A stretch of DNA of 64,000 nucleotides from assembly GCA_017962105.1 (NCBI GenBank), contig JAGCVY010000083.1, forward strand, positions 1 to 64,000, given 5' to 3'. The DNA is from Lachnospiraceae bacterium. GTDB lineage: Bacteria > Bacillota > Clostridia > Lachnospirales > Lachnospiraceae. Shown here one piece after another: positions 1-8,710 of this stretch. Numbering within the stretch: the stretch's first letter is position 1; the number at the start of each line of letters is the position of its first letter. The position numbers and the translations under genes are program-made. Below the pieces are notes generated by a model that was not told the DNA's origin, ran no database searches, and saw only the letters and a list, made by a program, of their open reading frames with translations.

Positions 1-8
1 GGGCAATT

Positions 9-29
9 AAAAAGAGGCTCTTCAGAGCC
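9..29 (-). terminator. Intrinsic terminator, end of dnaX-to-aldolase operon
   Basis: Read on the minus strand, a GGCTC/GAGCC stem with a TGAA loop is followed by TCTTTTT. It lies about 130 bases beyond the stop codon of the aldolase gene. Two further hairpins without good T runs lie between them: a GCCTC/GAGGC stem near 67-80 and a CCACCAGC dyad at 115-133. The 161 bases before the aldolase stop therefore hold only 3' untranslated structure. Confidence 0.6.
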
Positions 30-161
30 GGCCCGTGACCGCAGTGCGGTTGGCGATTCTTCAGAGCCTCTTTAGAGGCAAGCAGGGAACAGCGGCTTAT
101 AGCCGCAGAGGAAACCACCAGCTCAGCTGGTGGTCATGATTCATGCTTTTTTCTCAGTCTC

Positions 162-1130
162 CTACGCTCTGCGCACTGCAAGATGGATGTCGAATCCACC
201 GAAGTCCTGCTTTAAGTAGATAAACTCCGGCTTGCCCTTGGCGTCAAGGCGAAGCGTGTCGTAGTCAAGCTCCACGCCGTTGCGCTCCAGATACGCCATC
301 GCGCGCTCCACCGACCATGTCATGATGGCGATGTGGCCCATACGGCCCCGGCCCATGGTCTTCATCACTTCGATCCCCTGTCCGCAGAAATACGAAGCGG
401 GGATTTCCAGCTGCGGGAATCCGAATATAGTTGAGAAGAGGTCTGCCGTGCGCTTTGCCTCGGCCTCATTTTCACTGTTGATGCCCACATGCTTGATGGC
501 GAAGCCAAGCATCCTGGCAACCGCCTCGCGGGTCAGCTCCGTAATCTTATCCCACGCGCCAGCGTTGATCAAGTCGGAAGCAACCATCCAGCTGCCGCCG
601 CAGGCGAGCACCTTGTCGTTGGTAAGATACGGGATCATGTTGTCGGCGTTGATGCCGCCGGTAGGCATAAAGCGGATGCTGCCGTAAGGCGCCGCCATGG
701 CCTTGATCTTGGCAAGGCCGCCCGAAGCCTCGGCAGGGAAGAATTTGACGACATCGAGCCCGAGCTCCAGCGCCTGCTCGATCTCCGAGGGGCTGCTCAC
801 GCCGGGCGTGACAGGAATGTCACGCTCCACGCAGTAGGAAACAACCTTCGGGTTGAGTCCCGGACTTACGATAAACCGCGCACCGGCAGCCATCGCTGCG
901 TCCACCTGCGCCGTCGTCAGCACCGTACCCGCGCCCACAAGCATGTCGGGAAATGCCTTCGTCATCGCGGCAATGGCCTCCGCTGCCGCCGCTGTGCGGA
1001 ACGTCACCTCCGCCACCGGCAGACCGCCGTCGCAGAGCGCTTTCGCCAACGGCACCGCATCCTCCGCGCGGTCAATCTTGACCACGGGAATCAGGCCGAA
1101 TCGGCCGAACTGTTTCAAAATCTCATTCAT
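162..1130 (-). CDS. KHG/KDPG aldolase fused to a C-terminal glyoxalase-like (VOC) domain
   Basis: The N-terminal part (about residues 1-208) is a class I KDPG/KHG aldolase, which cleaves 2-keto-3-deoxy-6-phosphogluconate or 4-hydroxy-2-oxoglutarate to pyruvate plus an aldehyde. Visible family motifs are EVTFRT, VGAGTVLT, the Schiff-base lysine in VVKFFPAE and PTGGI. From about residue 212 (KHVGINSEN) to the end the sequence looks like a VOC/glyoxalase fold, with HIAI and a terminal FDIHLAVR. A plain aldolase is about 210 residues, so the extra 110 residues are a fusion. The start ATG follows GGAG by about eight bases. It is the last gene of the dnaX-to-aldolase series, 15 bases after cvpA. 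The role of the VOC domain is not evident from sequence. Confidence 0.88.
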   Translation of the reverse strand: MNEILKQFGRFGLIPVVKIDRAEDAVPLAKALCDGGLPVAEVTFRTAAAAEAIAAMTKAFPDMLVGAGTVLTTAQVDAAMAAGARFIVSPGLNPKVVSYCVERDIPVTPGVSSPSEIEQALELGLDVVKFFPAEASGGLAKIKAMAAPYGSIRFMPTGGINADNMIPYLTNDKVLACGGSWMVASDLINAGAWDKITELTREAVARMLGFAIKHVGINSENEAEAKRTADLFSTIFGFPQLEIPASYFCGQGIEVMKTMGRGRMGHIAIMTWSVERAMAYLERNGVELDYDTLRLDAKGKPEFIYLKQDFGGFDIHLAVRRA

Positions 1131-1145
1131 CCGATCATCTCCAAG

Positions 1146-1838
1146 TTATAATTTTCCGCTCAAATCCAGATAAACATCACAGATGATGTTGTTGTTATAG
1201 ATCATGCTGAGAATGTTGTTCTCGGCGATCGCCTCCTGACAGGTGCGGCCGAACTCCGTGTTGGCGAAGGCCGTAATGATCGTAAAGAACATCAGGATCA
1301 GCACGGCACCCACAAACAGTCCGACAATTGCACCGGAAAGCCGGTTCATGGTGCTCAGCACCGGAAGCTTCGACACAAAGTTCATCGCGACTCCCAGCAA
1401 ATATATGATCGCCAGCAGAACAAAGAACAGGATGACGAAACACGCCGCGCGGATGATGACGTTCGACACAAGAGTCTCGACATAATCCGCAGCATTTTCC
1501 GCATCAAAAAGCTCGTATCCCCTCTCCGTATTGTTCTGCTTCAGCTGTGTTTTCACGGTCTCGGGCAGTTTCAGCTCGTCGATATCCTCGTCGGAAATGG
1601 TCCCTTTCTCCGCAAGCTTGTCAAGCTTCAACGACTTCCGGACTCTCTCCTTCACCGAGGAAACCACGCTCTCCTGCTGCGTCACAACCTTGGCAAGCGG
1701 CTGACACAGCGACGCCGCCAGCACCAGGGCCAGCGCCACGGCCAGAAAATGGAACACCATCTTCACGAATCCGCGGACCCATCCCCAGATTACGCAGAGT
1801 AAAAGGATTGCTCCGCACGCAACTACCATCCAATTCAT
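1146..1838 (-). CDS. cvpA: CvpA family membrane protein
   Basis: A 230-residue membrane protein resembling the CvpA (colicin V production) family. A hydrophobic N-terminal helix is followed by GWVRGFVKM, the short basic loop typical of CvpA, then a second helix, a soluble segment (about 65-125), and two more helices (about 130-205). I start at the internal ATG encoding MNWMVV because GGAGAGGAGAG lies just upstream; the eight codons before it lack a ribosome binding site. Family members affect purine-linked colicin production and envelope stress, but their biochemical function is not established. The gene sits between the DUF5711 gene and the aldolase. Confidence 0.75.
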   Translation of the reverse strand: MNWMVVACGAILLLCVIWGWVRGFVKMVFHFLAVALALVLAASLCQPLAKVVTQQESVVSSVKERVRKSLKLDKLAEKGTISDEDIDELKLPETVKTQLKQNNTERGYELFDAENAADYVETLVSNVIIRAACFVILFFVLLAIIYLLGVAMNFVSKLPVLSTMNRLSGAIVGLFVGAVLILMFFTIITAFANTEFGRTCQEAIAENNILSMIYNNNIICDVYLDLSGKL

Positions 1839-1904
1839 AATTCTCTCCTCTCCCGCAGTCACTTCTGCGGATCCCTCGCACTTGCCTCCCTTGCAAATGC
1901 CGGT

Positions 1905-3104
1905 TTACTTCTCACCGATCAACCGGATCCGGTTGAACTGGTTGTCGCAAATCAGCACGAAACTGTTGTCCTGGTCCGTGGCAAAGCAGTAGGTGACCGC
2001 CTTCGACACGGAGGACTTGTATTTGTCGTTGCCCTTGATACGGTAAATGTACAAGGCAGCCTCGCTGTACAGGATCACATCTCCCCCGTCAATCCGGAAG
2101 CCGCTGTAATAGCTGTCCATGTTGCGGGTTTCCACCTGCGCGCCGTTGGTATCGTACATCGTGACGACGTACTGGATGCGCCCGCCGTCCCGCCGCTCGG
2201 ACAGGAATCCGATGTAGCGGTCGCTGAAGGCAAACCGGCGCGGCGTTCCCGTGTACTCGATCTCCTTCGGCGTGAGGTTCGGGATCTCATCCATCTCGTA
2301 CAGGAGCATTTCCCTGTCGCCGAAGATGGCCACGCGGTCGTTGGTGACAAACTCCACATCGGCGTAGAGGTTGTCCGGATACTTTGTCTTCACGGACATT
2401 GCCTTTCCGACCAGGCCGTTGTAGCTCCGTCCGACGCCTCCGAAATTGTAAAATGCAATGGTTGAACGGATTTCGTCGTCCTCGAAATACGCGTGGGAAA
2501 CGGCAAGCTTTGCGCCGTCCTCCGAAATTGCCAGATCCACGGGGAATCCGTTCACTTCCGTGTCCGTCTTCATATCCACCACCCGCTTTCCGTCGGCGTG
2601 GTAGATGGTTATGTTGTAGTCCTTCTTTCCGTCGTCCATCAGCACCGCGGTCTCGCCGTTGGCGGCGATCGCGACCTTCACGATGGCGAAATCGGTGGTG
2701 ACGTTGCTGAACGCGCCCGTTCCGTCAAGGATGTAGAGGGATACGCTGCCCGCGTCACCGATTGCGGCGTATTTGCCGCAGGTGGCCGCCACCGGGTTGG
2801 CCATGTTGTAGGAGACGTTCCAAAGGCTCTCGCCGTTTTGGTTGACCGCCTCCGCGCCGTCCCGCGCGTACCGCATGACGCCGCCCCGGATCGGAAGCGT
2901 GCCGTTCACCATGGTAAACGGAAGCGTCTTCATCTTTACCACGTCGTACGCGGCGTAGGTCCGCCGGTCATTCCGACGCTTGATCCACAGACCGAGCACA
3001 ACGCCGGCGATCACTAAAACGACTGCCACGATCAGCAGGTAGATCGGACGGAAACGGGATTCGCCGGTGTATTCTTTTGTAACTTGTTTGGTAGCTTCCT
3101 CCAC
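1905..3104 (-). CDS. DUF5711 family single-pass membrane protein, predicted beta-propeller
   Basis: 399 residues. A short cytosolic N-terminus is followed by one transmembrane helix (about 22-43, LLIVAVVLVIAGVVLGLWI). The extracytoplasmic region is made of repeated beta-rich blades such as AAIGDAGSVSLYILDG, TAVLMDDGKKDYNITIY and RIGFLSERR-like strands, which suggests a propeller fold. This matches the Clostridia DUF5711 proteins, whose function is unknown. The start is GTG, preceded by AAGGAGGGAACCG. It lies between recR and cvpA in one transcription direction, with a GGAAAATG octamer in the 48-base gap before it. Confidence 0.7.
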   Translation of the reverse strand: MEEATKQVTKEYTGESRFRPIYLLIVAVVLVIAGVVLGLWIKRRNDRRTYAAYDVVKMKTLPFTMVNGTLPIRGGVMRYARDGAEAVNQNGESLWNVSYNMANPVAATCGKYAAIGDAGSVSLYILDGTGAFSNVTTDFAIVKVAIAANGETAVLMDDGKKDYNITIYHADGKRVVDMKTDTEVNGFPVDLAISEDGAKLAVSHAYFEDDEIRSTIAFYNFGGVGRSYNGLVGKAMSVKTKYPDNLYADVEFVTNDRVAIFGDREMLLYEMDEIPNLTPKEIEYTGTPRRFAFSDRYIGFLSERRDGGRIQYVVTMYDTNGAQVETRNMDSYYSGFRIDGGDVILYSEAALYIYRIKGNDKYKSSVSKAVTYCFATDQDNSFVLICDNQFNRIRLIGEK

Positions 3105-3152
3105 CGGTTCCCTCCTTTCGCCCGTCTGTGAAACTATTTTCCGGAAAATGTC

Positions 3153-3749
3153 TTACAGTTCCTTCCGGTTCTCCAACGCCCGCAGAAGCGTCACCTCGTC
3201 CACGTACTCGAGATCGCCGCCCACGGGAACACCGCTGGCAATCCTTGTTACGCGGATCCCGGTGTCCTTCAGCATTTTACTGATGAACAATGCCGTGGCC
3301 TCGCCCTCCAGGGTGGAGTTCGTGGCGATGATCACCTCGTCCACATCCCCCTGCAGCCGGACCATCAGCTCCTTCAGGCGGATGTCCCCCGGGCCGATGC
3401 CCTGCATCGGGGAGATGGCCCCCTGAAGCACGTGGTAGACGCCGTTGTACTGCCCGGTCTTCTCGTAGGCCACAAGGTCTCTCGTGTCCTCCACCACCAT
3501 GATGGTGTGGTGGTCGCGCTTGTCGCTCGCGCAGATCGGGCAGATGTCCTCGTCCGTCAGCGTACAGCACTCCTTGCAAAACCTCGCGCTGGTGCGCGCC
3601 GTCACGATCGCGTCCGCGAAATCGCGCACGCTCTGCTCGTCCTGATGCAGGAGATGGAACGCGATCCGCTGCGCCATCTTCTGGCCGATCCCCGGCAAAT
3701 GCCCGAGCTCGGCGATCAGTTTGGTTATGGTTTTGCTGTAGTACTCCAC
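3153..3749 (-). CDS. recR: Recombination mediator protein RecR
   Basis: 198 residues, full family length. RecR works with RecF/RecO in loading RecA at gaps during recombinational repair. Visible are the helix-hairpin-helix (LGHLPGIGQKMAQRIAFHLL), a zinc finger with four cysteines (CKECCTLTDEDICPIC) and the Toprim domain (MVVEDTRDLVAYEKTG, then GVPVGGDLEYVDEVTL). The start codon is GTG, 14 bases after AGGAG; no better start is seen. It follows ybaB by 63 bases, the usual dnaX-ybaB-recR order. Confidence 0.97.
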   Translation of the reverse strand: MEYYSKTITKLIAELGHLPGIGQKMAQRIAFHLLHQDEQSVRDFADAIVTARTSARFCKECCTLTDEDICPICASDKRDHHTIMVVEDTRDLVAYEKTGQYNGVYHVLQGAISPMQGIGPGDIRLKELMVRLQGDVDEVIIATNSTLEGEATALFISKMLKDTGIRVTRIASGVPVGGDLEYVDEVTLLRALENRKEL

Positions 3750-3812
3750 GCGTAAAAACTCCTAGTCTATAATCGCCGGGATCATGTTTTGCTCCGATAT
3801 CATGCAACGATA

Positions 3813-4169
3813 TCAGAACAGGCCGCCGAAATCCCCCAGGCCGCCTGCAAGGCCGCCTGCGATCCCGTTCATCGCCTCGCTGGTCTCCGCTTCCATGTTG
3901 CGCATTGCTTCGTTGACCGCTGCCATGATCAGATCCTGCAGCATTTCAACATCATCGGGATCCACAACGTCCTTCGAGATCTCGATGGCCGTAACTTCCT
4001 TCTGACCGGAAACGCGCACCTTAACGGCACCGCCGCCTGCGGTTGCTTCCCATTCCTTGGTCTCCAGCTCCTTCTGCTTCTCCTCCATCTGGCGCTGCAT
4101 GCGCTGTGCCTGCTTCATCAGCTGGTTCATGTTGCCCGGCATACCGCCGGAAAATCCTTTCTTACCCAT
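3813..4169 (-). CDS. YbaB/EbfC nucleoid-associated protein
   Basis: 118 residues with the family core: a Met/Gln-rich amphipathic helix (MKQAQRMQRQMEEKQKEL), then the beta hairpin containing TAGGGAVKVRVSGQKEVTAIEI and a C-terminal helix, ending in a Gly-rich GGLAGGLGDFGGLF tail. Family members are dimeric tweezers-like DNA-binding proteins encoded between dnaX and recR. The ATG follows AAAGGAGACAGAATC. No independent promoter is convincing in the 94-base gap after dnaX, so co-transcription with dnaX is likely. Confidence 0.93.
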   Translation of the reverse strand: MGKKGFSGGMPGNMNQLMKQAQRMQRQMEEKQKELETKEWEATAGGGAVKVRVSGQKEVTAIEISKDVVDPDDVEMLQDLIMAAVNEAMRNMEAETSEAMNGIAGGLAGGLGDFGGLF

Positions 4170-4263
4170 GATTCTGTCTCCTTTGTTCCGTTATACTATA
4201 TTGCGAAATTGTTGTCCTGTCCTGTTTGCTGTCGATCGGAATCCGCCCGTAACCGGCCGGGGA

Positions 4264-5823
4264 TCACACGATCTCGATATCGATATCCCCGAGTCTTCCG
4301 GCCACCGCGTCGCACAGGTCGACGTACTTCGTCGGGGACTCGCCCTCCTTGAGAAGCTCCACCTCCACCGTGACCTTGTGCTTGATGGTCTTTTCGATGG
4401 TCTTCTCGACCTGCTCAATGTGGTTGGCCGACGTGAGAAGGTCGTAGTCCGTCGGGGAGTTCATCACCAAAAGAAGGTTTCCGGCCGGGCTGAGGCTCGG
4501 CGAGCACACCTTCATCGCCATGCGTGCAGGAAGGGGTGCGATGCCGCAGATGGTCTGCCAGTTGTTGACCACCTCCAGAATCTGCTCCGGAAGCGCCAGT
4601 TTGATCTTCTCCTTCGGCTTCTCGTCCTCCTCCGGGGCTTCCGCAGGAGCCGCGACGCCGGTCCTCTTCAGGACGGCGATCTCATTTTCCAAACGACGGA
4701 TCCGGTCCAAAACAGCCTCGTTGTTTACGTCGGTCTGAGGTCTGCACAGGCGCACCACCGTCATCTCGATCAGCACACGCTTCTGGGACTCATGGCGCAG
4801 GCGGTTGGTCAGCTCGCTGAGCACCGAGATGTAGCGCATCAGCTCCTCCGGCGTGTACACCTTCGCCTCGTGCATCAGGAGTTTCATCTGCTCCCCGGAA
4901 ATCTCCATGGCGTCGCTCAGGTCCTCGCCGGACTGTGCCAGCAGAAGGTTTCGCAGGTACCATGTCAGATCCACGATGAACCGCGGCAGTTCCCGTCCTG
5001 CCACCGTCATCTCGTCCAGAAGGCGGATGATCTTCGTCACTTTGCCGTCGTGGATGTGACGGAGCGCAAGGGCGAAGACTTCCGTGTCGACGGAGCCAAG
5101 CACCTCCAGGACACGGTCATACGTCAGATCCTGTCCGGAGTAATACGAAACGCACCGCTCCAGAAGCGACAGGGCATCACGCATGGACCCGTCCCCAAGT
5201 CTTGCCACGTAGCGCATGGCCTTCTCTTCCGTTCCGATCTGCTCCTTCCCGCACAGCTCCAAAAGCCGCTCCGTGATGGTCTCGATGCGGATGCGCTTGA
5301 AATCGTAGCGCTGGCATCGCGAGAGGATCGTGATCGGGATCGCATGCACCTCGGTGGTGGCGAGGATGAACACCACATACGACGGCGGTTCCTCCAGCGT
5401 CTTCAACAGCGCGTTAAATGCTCCGGTGGAGAGCATGTGGACCTCGTCGATGATATATACTTTGTATTTGCCTTCCGTCGGGTAGTACCGCACCTCATCC
5501 ACGATCTCGCGGATGTTGGCCACGCCGTTGTTGGACGCCGCGTCCAGCTCCACCACGTTCATGGAGCTGCCCTCGTTGATGGCCTTGCACATCGCGCACT
5601 CGTTGCACGGATTGCCGTCCACGGGGTTCTCGCAGTTGATGGCCTTCGCAAGGATTTTGGCAACCGACGTCTTGCCGGTTCCGCGGGTTCCGTTGAAGCA
5701 GTATGCATGGCCGATCCGCCCGGTCCGCAACTGGTTTCGCAGTGTGGTCACGATCGCATCCTGGCCCTTGACTTCATCAAATGTGCTCGGCCGGAATTTG
5801 CGATACAGCGCTATATATGCCAT
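4264..5823 (-). CDS. dnaX: DNA polymerase III subunits gamma/tau
   Basis: 519 residues. Clamp-loader ATPase of the replisome. Walker A is FNGTRGTGKTSVAKIL, a zinc-binding cluster follows (CENPVDGNPCNECAMC), then VYIIDEVHMLS (Walker B) and the sensor region LATTEVHAIPITILSRCQ. The C-terminal third holds the oligomerisation domain and a tau-like tail. It starts at the ATG with GAGAGGAGAAGAGC upstream and has its own promoter (5874-5902). I noticed no A-rich slippery site, but I did not search for one exhaustively. Confidence 0.97.
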   Translation of the reverse strand: MAYIALYRKFRPSTFDEVKGQDAIVTTLRNQLRTGRIGHAYCFNGTRGTGKTSVAKILAKAINCENPVDGNPCNECAMCKAINEGSSMNVVELDAASNNGVANIREIVDEVRYYPTEGKYKVYIIDEVHMLSTGAFNALLKTLEEPPSYVVFILATTEVHAIPITILSRCQRYDFKRIRIETITERLLELCGKEQIGTEEKAMRYVARLGDGSMRDALSLLERCVSYYSGQDLTYDRVLEVLGSVDTEVFALALRHIHDGKVTKIIRLLDEMTVAGRELPRFIVDLTWYLRNLLLAQSGEDLSDAMEISGEQMKLLMHEAKVYTPEELMRYISVLSELTNRLRHESQKRVLIEMTVVRLCRPQTDVNNEAVLDRIRRLENEIAVLKRTGVAAPAEAPEEDEKPKEKIKLALPEQILEVVNNWQTICGIAPLPARMAMKVCSPSLSPAGNLLLVMNSPTDYDLLTSANHIEQVEKTIEKTIKHKVTVEVELLKEGESPTKYVDLCDAVAGRLGDIDIEIV

Positions 5824-5873
5824 GCTCTTCTCCTCTCTGCGGACGCTCTCAGCGTGCGGCGAAATGCAGGGTT

Positions 5874-5902
5874 AGTATACCACATCCGCCCCGGAAAGTC
5901 CA
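5874..5902 (-). promoter_or_regulatory. Promoter of dnaX operon
   Basis: Minus strand TGGACT (-35, 5897-5902), 17-base spacer, TATACT (-10, 5874-5879), 51 bases before the dnaX ATG. The -10 matches the sigma-A consensus at five of six positions and the -35 at four of six. Confidence 0.7.
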
Positions 5903-5947
5903 CACCTGCGGATGCACCTGCGACAGACGGATGTACAAACCGATGAC

Positions 5948-6217
5948 TTATCTGTCTTCTTCGATCACCTGGATTTCAAACCAGTCAAAATCGATCTTTT
6001 CGATAAATGAGTCCTGCCCGAAGCGGGTTTTGGATCTCTGTTTAAATTCCTTTACGTTGCTTTGGAGCCAGATCGGCTTGGGCAGATCCCAGTCATGGCA
6101 GGCCTGCTCCAGCGCGTCGAACACCTTCTTTGTGCGGTTCAGGTCTTTCGCATTTGCCACGGTCATATCCTTGACCATCCGGTTGTCCTTCCAAAGCTTT
6201 ATCCACATCCGAAACAT
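5948..6217 (-). CDS. Small conserved-looking protein of unknown function
   Basis: 89 residues, highly charged and aromatic, beginning MFRMWIKLWKDNRMVKDM and ending FDWFEIQVIEEDR. There is no signal peptide or membrane helix. I do not recognise the family. It is supported as a real gene by an AGGAG ribosome binding site seven bases before the ATG, by codon choice like its neighbours, and by its position 57 bases after the rhomboid gene and upstream of dnaX in the same direction. The basic N-terminal half and acidic C-terminal half could be a protein-interaction surface, but that is a guess. Confidence 0.65.
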   Translation of the reverse strand: MFRMWIKLWKDNRMVKDMTVANAKDLNRTKKVFDALEQACHDWDLPKPIWLQSNVKEFKQRSKTRFGQDSFIEKIDFDWFEIQVIEEDR

Positions 6218-6274
6218 TCGGTTCTCCTCAACTGTCCAAACGGCTCCTCTGCCGCCGGATCTGTTATTCCCGGC

Positions 6275-7486
6275 CTATCTCATATCCGCAACCGCATTGG
6301 CCCTGTCCGAGCTGATCTTGCAGTCATAAATATAGAATATCACCGCACCGACGATAAAGCCGCTGACATGCGCTGCCAGATCAATGCCGTTCTGCATATC
6401 CATAATCCAGGCGGCAACCAACGGCACACAGATGCTGTACGCCACATAGGCGAGGATTGCCCAGACCGGAACGCCGTGGCGGGACTTTCTGAGCTCGGGG
6501 TGACGTACCATCAGCACCATGACGGCCCCGATCAATCCGAAGATCGCGCCGGAGGCGCCCACGGAGAGGATATCCGGATCACCCCAGACAAGCCACCGCC
6601 AGATATCGGAGATAACCGCCGAAAGTATGCCCGCGATCAGGTACAGTTTCAAAAATCTGCGGGGTTTTAGGTAGGACTCCACGGCGTCGCCGAAGGCAAA
6701 CAGGGCGATCATGTTTCCGCTCAGGTGCTCCAATCCGGCGTGCATGAAGATACATGTAAACACCCGGTAAATCTGAAAGCGTTCGAACGCGTCATGCCAG
6801 CTCGAACCGCCTAATTCCGTGACTTTTTCCAGTCCCTTTGAATAACGCTCCAAAAAGGATAAATAAAGCCGGGAATCATTGATTGCGTAGGCCACACAAT
6901 AAATCATTGTGATCAGGTAAACAGCGACATTGATCCCGATCAGGATCAGCGTGGTCTTTGAGAACTGACGCTTCCCGGAGCGCCACGACTGCCGTTCCTC
7001 GGAAGTCGCGGAGTACGGATCCCGCCAAATGCTTCTCTTCTTCCAGTCGGGGAACCCGCCGGCCTCAACCCGCTGCCGTTCGTAGGCAAGAATGGTCATC
7101 ATGTCGTTCTGCAGCCACGGAAACGAATCCATCGACGGGCCTTCATAAGGATCGAAGGTTCCGTTCTTCGGGTCGACAACCCAATATCCATACTGCTCCA
7201 GGTCCAGACGGAACAGCATGTCGCAGTACTCCTTGTCGTCCGTCACGGCCAGCACCAGCAGTTCAAAATTCGGACGGCGGTCCTGAAACTGCTGCAGGAT
7301 CGCATTGACGTAGTTGCGATACTGGATCTTCCCCGCGTTGTGCAGCTCGCGGTCACAGATCATCCAGATCGCAAGGGTCATCTGCGTCTCCGCATTTTTC
7401 TGATAATACAATGCCATCCCGGGGTTCCCCAAATCGATGGTGTTCATGTGTCTGTTGGTAAAATTCAATCTGAGCTCATCCCACAT
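6275..7486 (-). CDS. Rhomboid family intramembrane serine protease with N-terminal cytosolic domain
   Basis: 403 residues. The C-terminal half is a rhomboid protease: HAGLEHLSGNMIALFAFG (HxxxN motif), the catalytic serine in SVGASGAIFGLIGA, and the catalytic histidine in DLAAHVSGFIVGA. The first helix (about 174-196) follows a roughly 165-residue soluble domain with no recognised motif. Overall architecture resembles Bacillus GluP/YqgP, which also has a large N-terminal soluble domain. RBS GGAGAAGG precedes the ATG. It is the downstream member of a tandem pair with the gene at 7539-8699, which shares the MWD start and the domain order. Confidence 0.9.
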   Translation of the reverse strand: MWDELRLNFTNRHMNTIDLGNPGMALYYQKNAETQMTLAIWMICDRELHNAGKIQYRNYVNAILQQFQDRRPNFELLVLAVTDDKEYCDMLFRLDLEQYGYWVVDPKNGTFDPYEGPSMDSFPWLQNDMMTILAYERQRVEAGGFPDWKKRSIWRDPYSATSEERQSWRSGKRQFSKTTLILIGINVAVYLITMIYCVAYAINDSRLYLSFLERYSKGLEKVTELGGSSWHDAFERFQIYRVFTCIFMHAGLEHLSGNMIALFAFGDAVESYLKPRRFLKLYLIAGILSAVISDIWRWLVWGDPDILSVGASGAIFGLIGAVMVLMVRHPELRKSRHGVPVWAILAYVAYSICVPLVAAWIMDMQNGIDLAAHVSGFIVGAVIFYIYDCKISSDRANAVADMR

Positions 7487-7538
7487 ACTGCCTTCTCCTA
7501 CGCATTATCCCGTTTCTCCGGCTTTCTCTTTTGCGCGG

Positions 7539-8699
7539 CTACCGCGTCGTCTTCCTCTTCCAGGCCCGGCGCCGGCGTCCCTCCGCCCATTCCAGGATGG
7601 GGAACAGGACCGCCCCGCACACCAAACCGCCGAAATGCGCTGCGATATTGGTGTTCTCACTCGCGCTCAGGAAGCTGTACAGGATATAAACCGCAAACAC
7701 GGCGAACCGCATGCCGTACTCCCGCCTCCGCTGTTCCGGATGCAGGACGAGCATGATCAGCATCGCCCCCATCAATCCGTAGATGGCGCCGGATGCGCCT
7801 ACGGAATACGAGTCCGTCTCCGCCAGGTAATGGTAGTACAAACAGGAGATCACCGATGCCCCAAGTCCTGACAGGATATATAAAAGGATATAATTTACTT
7901 TTTTCAACTGCCGCTCGATCACATCGCCGAACGCGTACAGGGCGATCATGTTGCCGCCCACGTGATCGACTCCGAAGTGGAGGAACATACAGGTGAACAA
8001 CCGGTAGTACTCCCCGTTCTCAAACACATCCTTCCAACTGATCCAGCCCTTCGCCAACAGCGTTTCCCACTCGAAAAGGTCTGTCATCAGGAAAATGATC
8101 AGGTTGATGACGATCAGCACGATCGTCACGATGCAGACATTGGCAAACCGCCTGTTCCGCTGCGAGGACAGCACCCGCTGCCGCTGTCGTTTCTCCGCCA
8201 GATACGCGCCAGCCCTGCTGTCGTCAATGCGGGTGACCTTATCGCGTCCGATAATCTCCGTATCCTGCCGCCATCCGCTCTGGGCACCATCCGCGTTCCG
8301 GCTGTGCCCGCCGAAATGCAGATTGTTCTCGATCACCGCCCGGATCCCCAGATAATCCTCCGGCTGGTCCTCATAGATGATCAGCCTTCCGTAGTCCCCG
8401 TCCACGATCCAGTAGGCACTTCCCTCGCCGACGGTTTTGCACTGCTCCACCCGGCTCGTGACAAAGAGCGTCATCTGGTTGACGGTCTCAAACCCCTGCT
8501 GCTCGAATATTTTCCGTATGGTTCCCAGATACCGTTCGTACTGCTCCCGGCTCAGGGTTTCCACTACTTCATCGTTGACTAACAAAACGGAATCCGCCGC
8601 CCGGCCTTCCGCCGCATAAAACAAGCGCATTCCCGCGTGGTTGAGGTTTACTTCATGCAGTCCGCGGCCCGTAAAATACTGCCCTATCTTGTCCCACAT
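7539..8699 (-). CDS. Rhomboid family intramembrane serine protease, tandem paralogue
   Basis: 386 residues. Same architecture as its downstream neighbour: about 145 residues of soluble N-terminal domain, a basic linker (LAEKRQRQRVLSSQRNRR), then the rhomboid core with HFGVDHVGGNMIALYAFGD, serine motif SVGASGAIYGLMGA and histidine motif NIAAHFGGLVCGA. All three catalytic motifs are intact in both copies, so both are predicted active. The ATG follows AAAGGAGCAGGCCG. Its 5' untranslated region lies inside the left arm of the giant inverted repeat (8711-9000). That arm contains a plausible but weak promoter, TTGCGA-N17-TAAGAT. Confidence 0.9.
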   Translation of the reverse strand: MWDKIGQYFTGRGLHEVNLNHAGMRLFYAAEGRAADSVLLVNDEVVETLSREQYERYLGTIRKIFEQQGFETVNQMTLFVTSRVEQCKTVGEGSAYWIVDGDYGRLIIYEDQPEDYLGIRAVIENNLHFGGHSRNADGAQSGWRQDTEIIGRDKVTRIDDSRAGAYLAEKRQRQRVLSSQRNRRFANVCIVTIVLIVINLIIFLMTDLFEWETLLAKGWISWKDVFENGEYYRLFTCMFLHFGVDHVGGNMIALYAFGDVIERQLKKVNYILLYILSGLGASVISCLYYHYLAETDSYSVGASGAIYGLMGAMLIMLVLHPEQRRREYGMRFAVFAVYILYSFLSASENTNIAAHFGGLVCGAVLFPILEWAEGRRRRAWKRKTTR

Positions 8700-8710
8700 C
8701 GGCCTGCTCC

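Noticed and set aside
4170..4263. Separate promoter for ybaB (AGGACA-N17-TATAAC)
   Set aside because: The start point would fall on the ribosome binding site, leaving no usable leader; read-through from dnaX is simpler.
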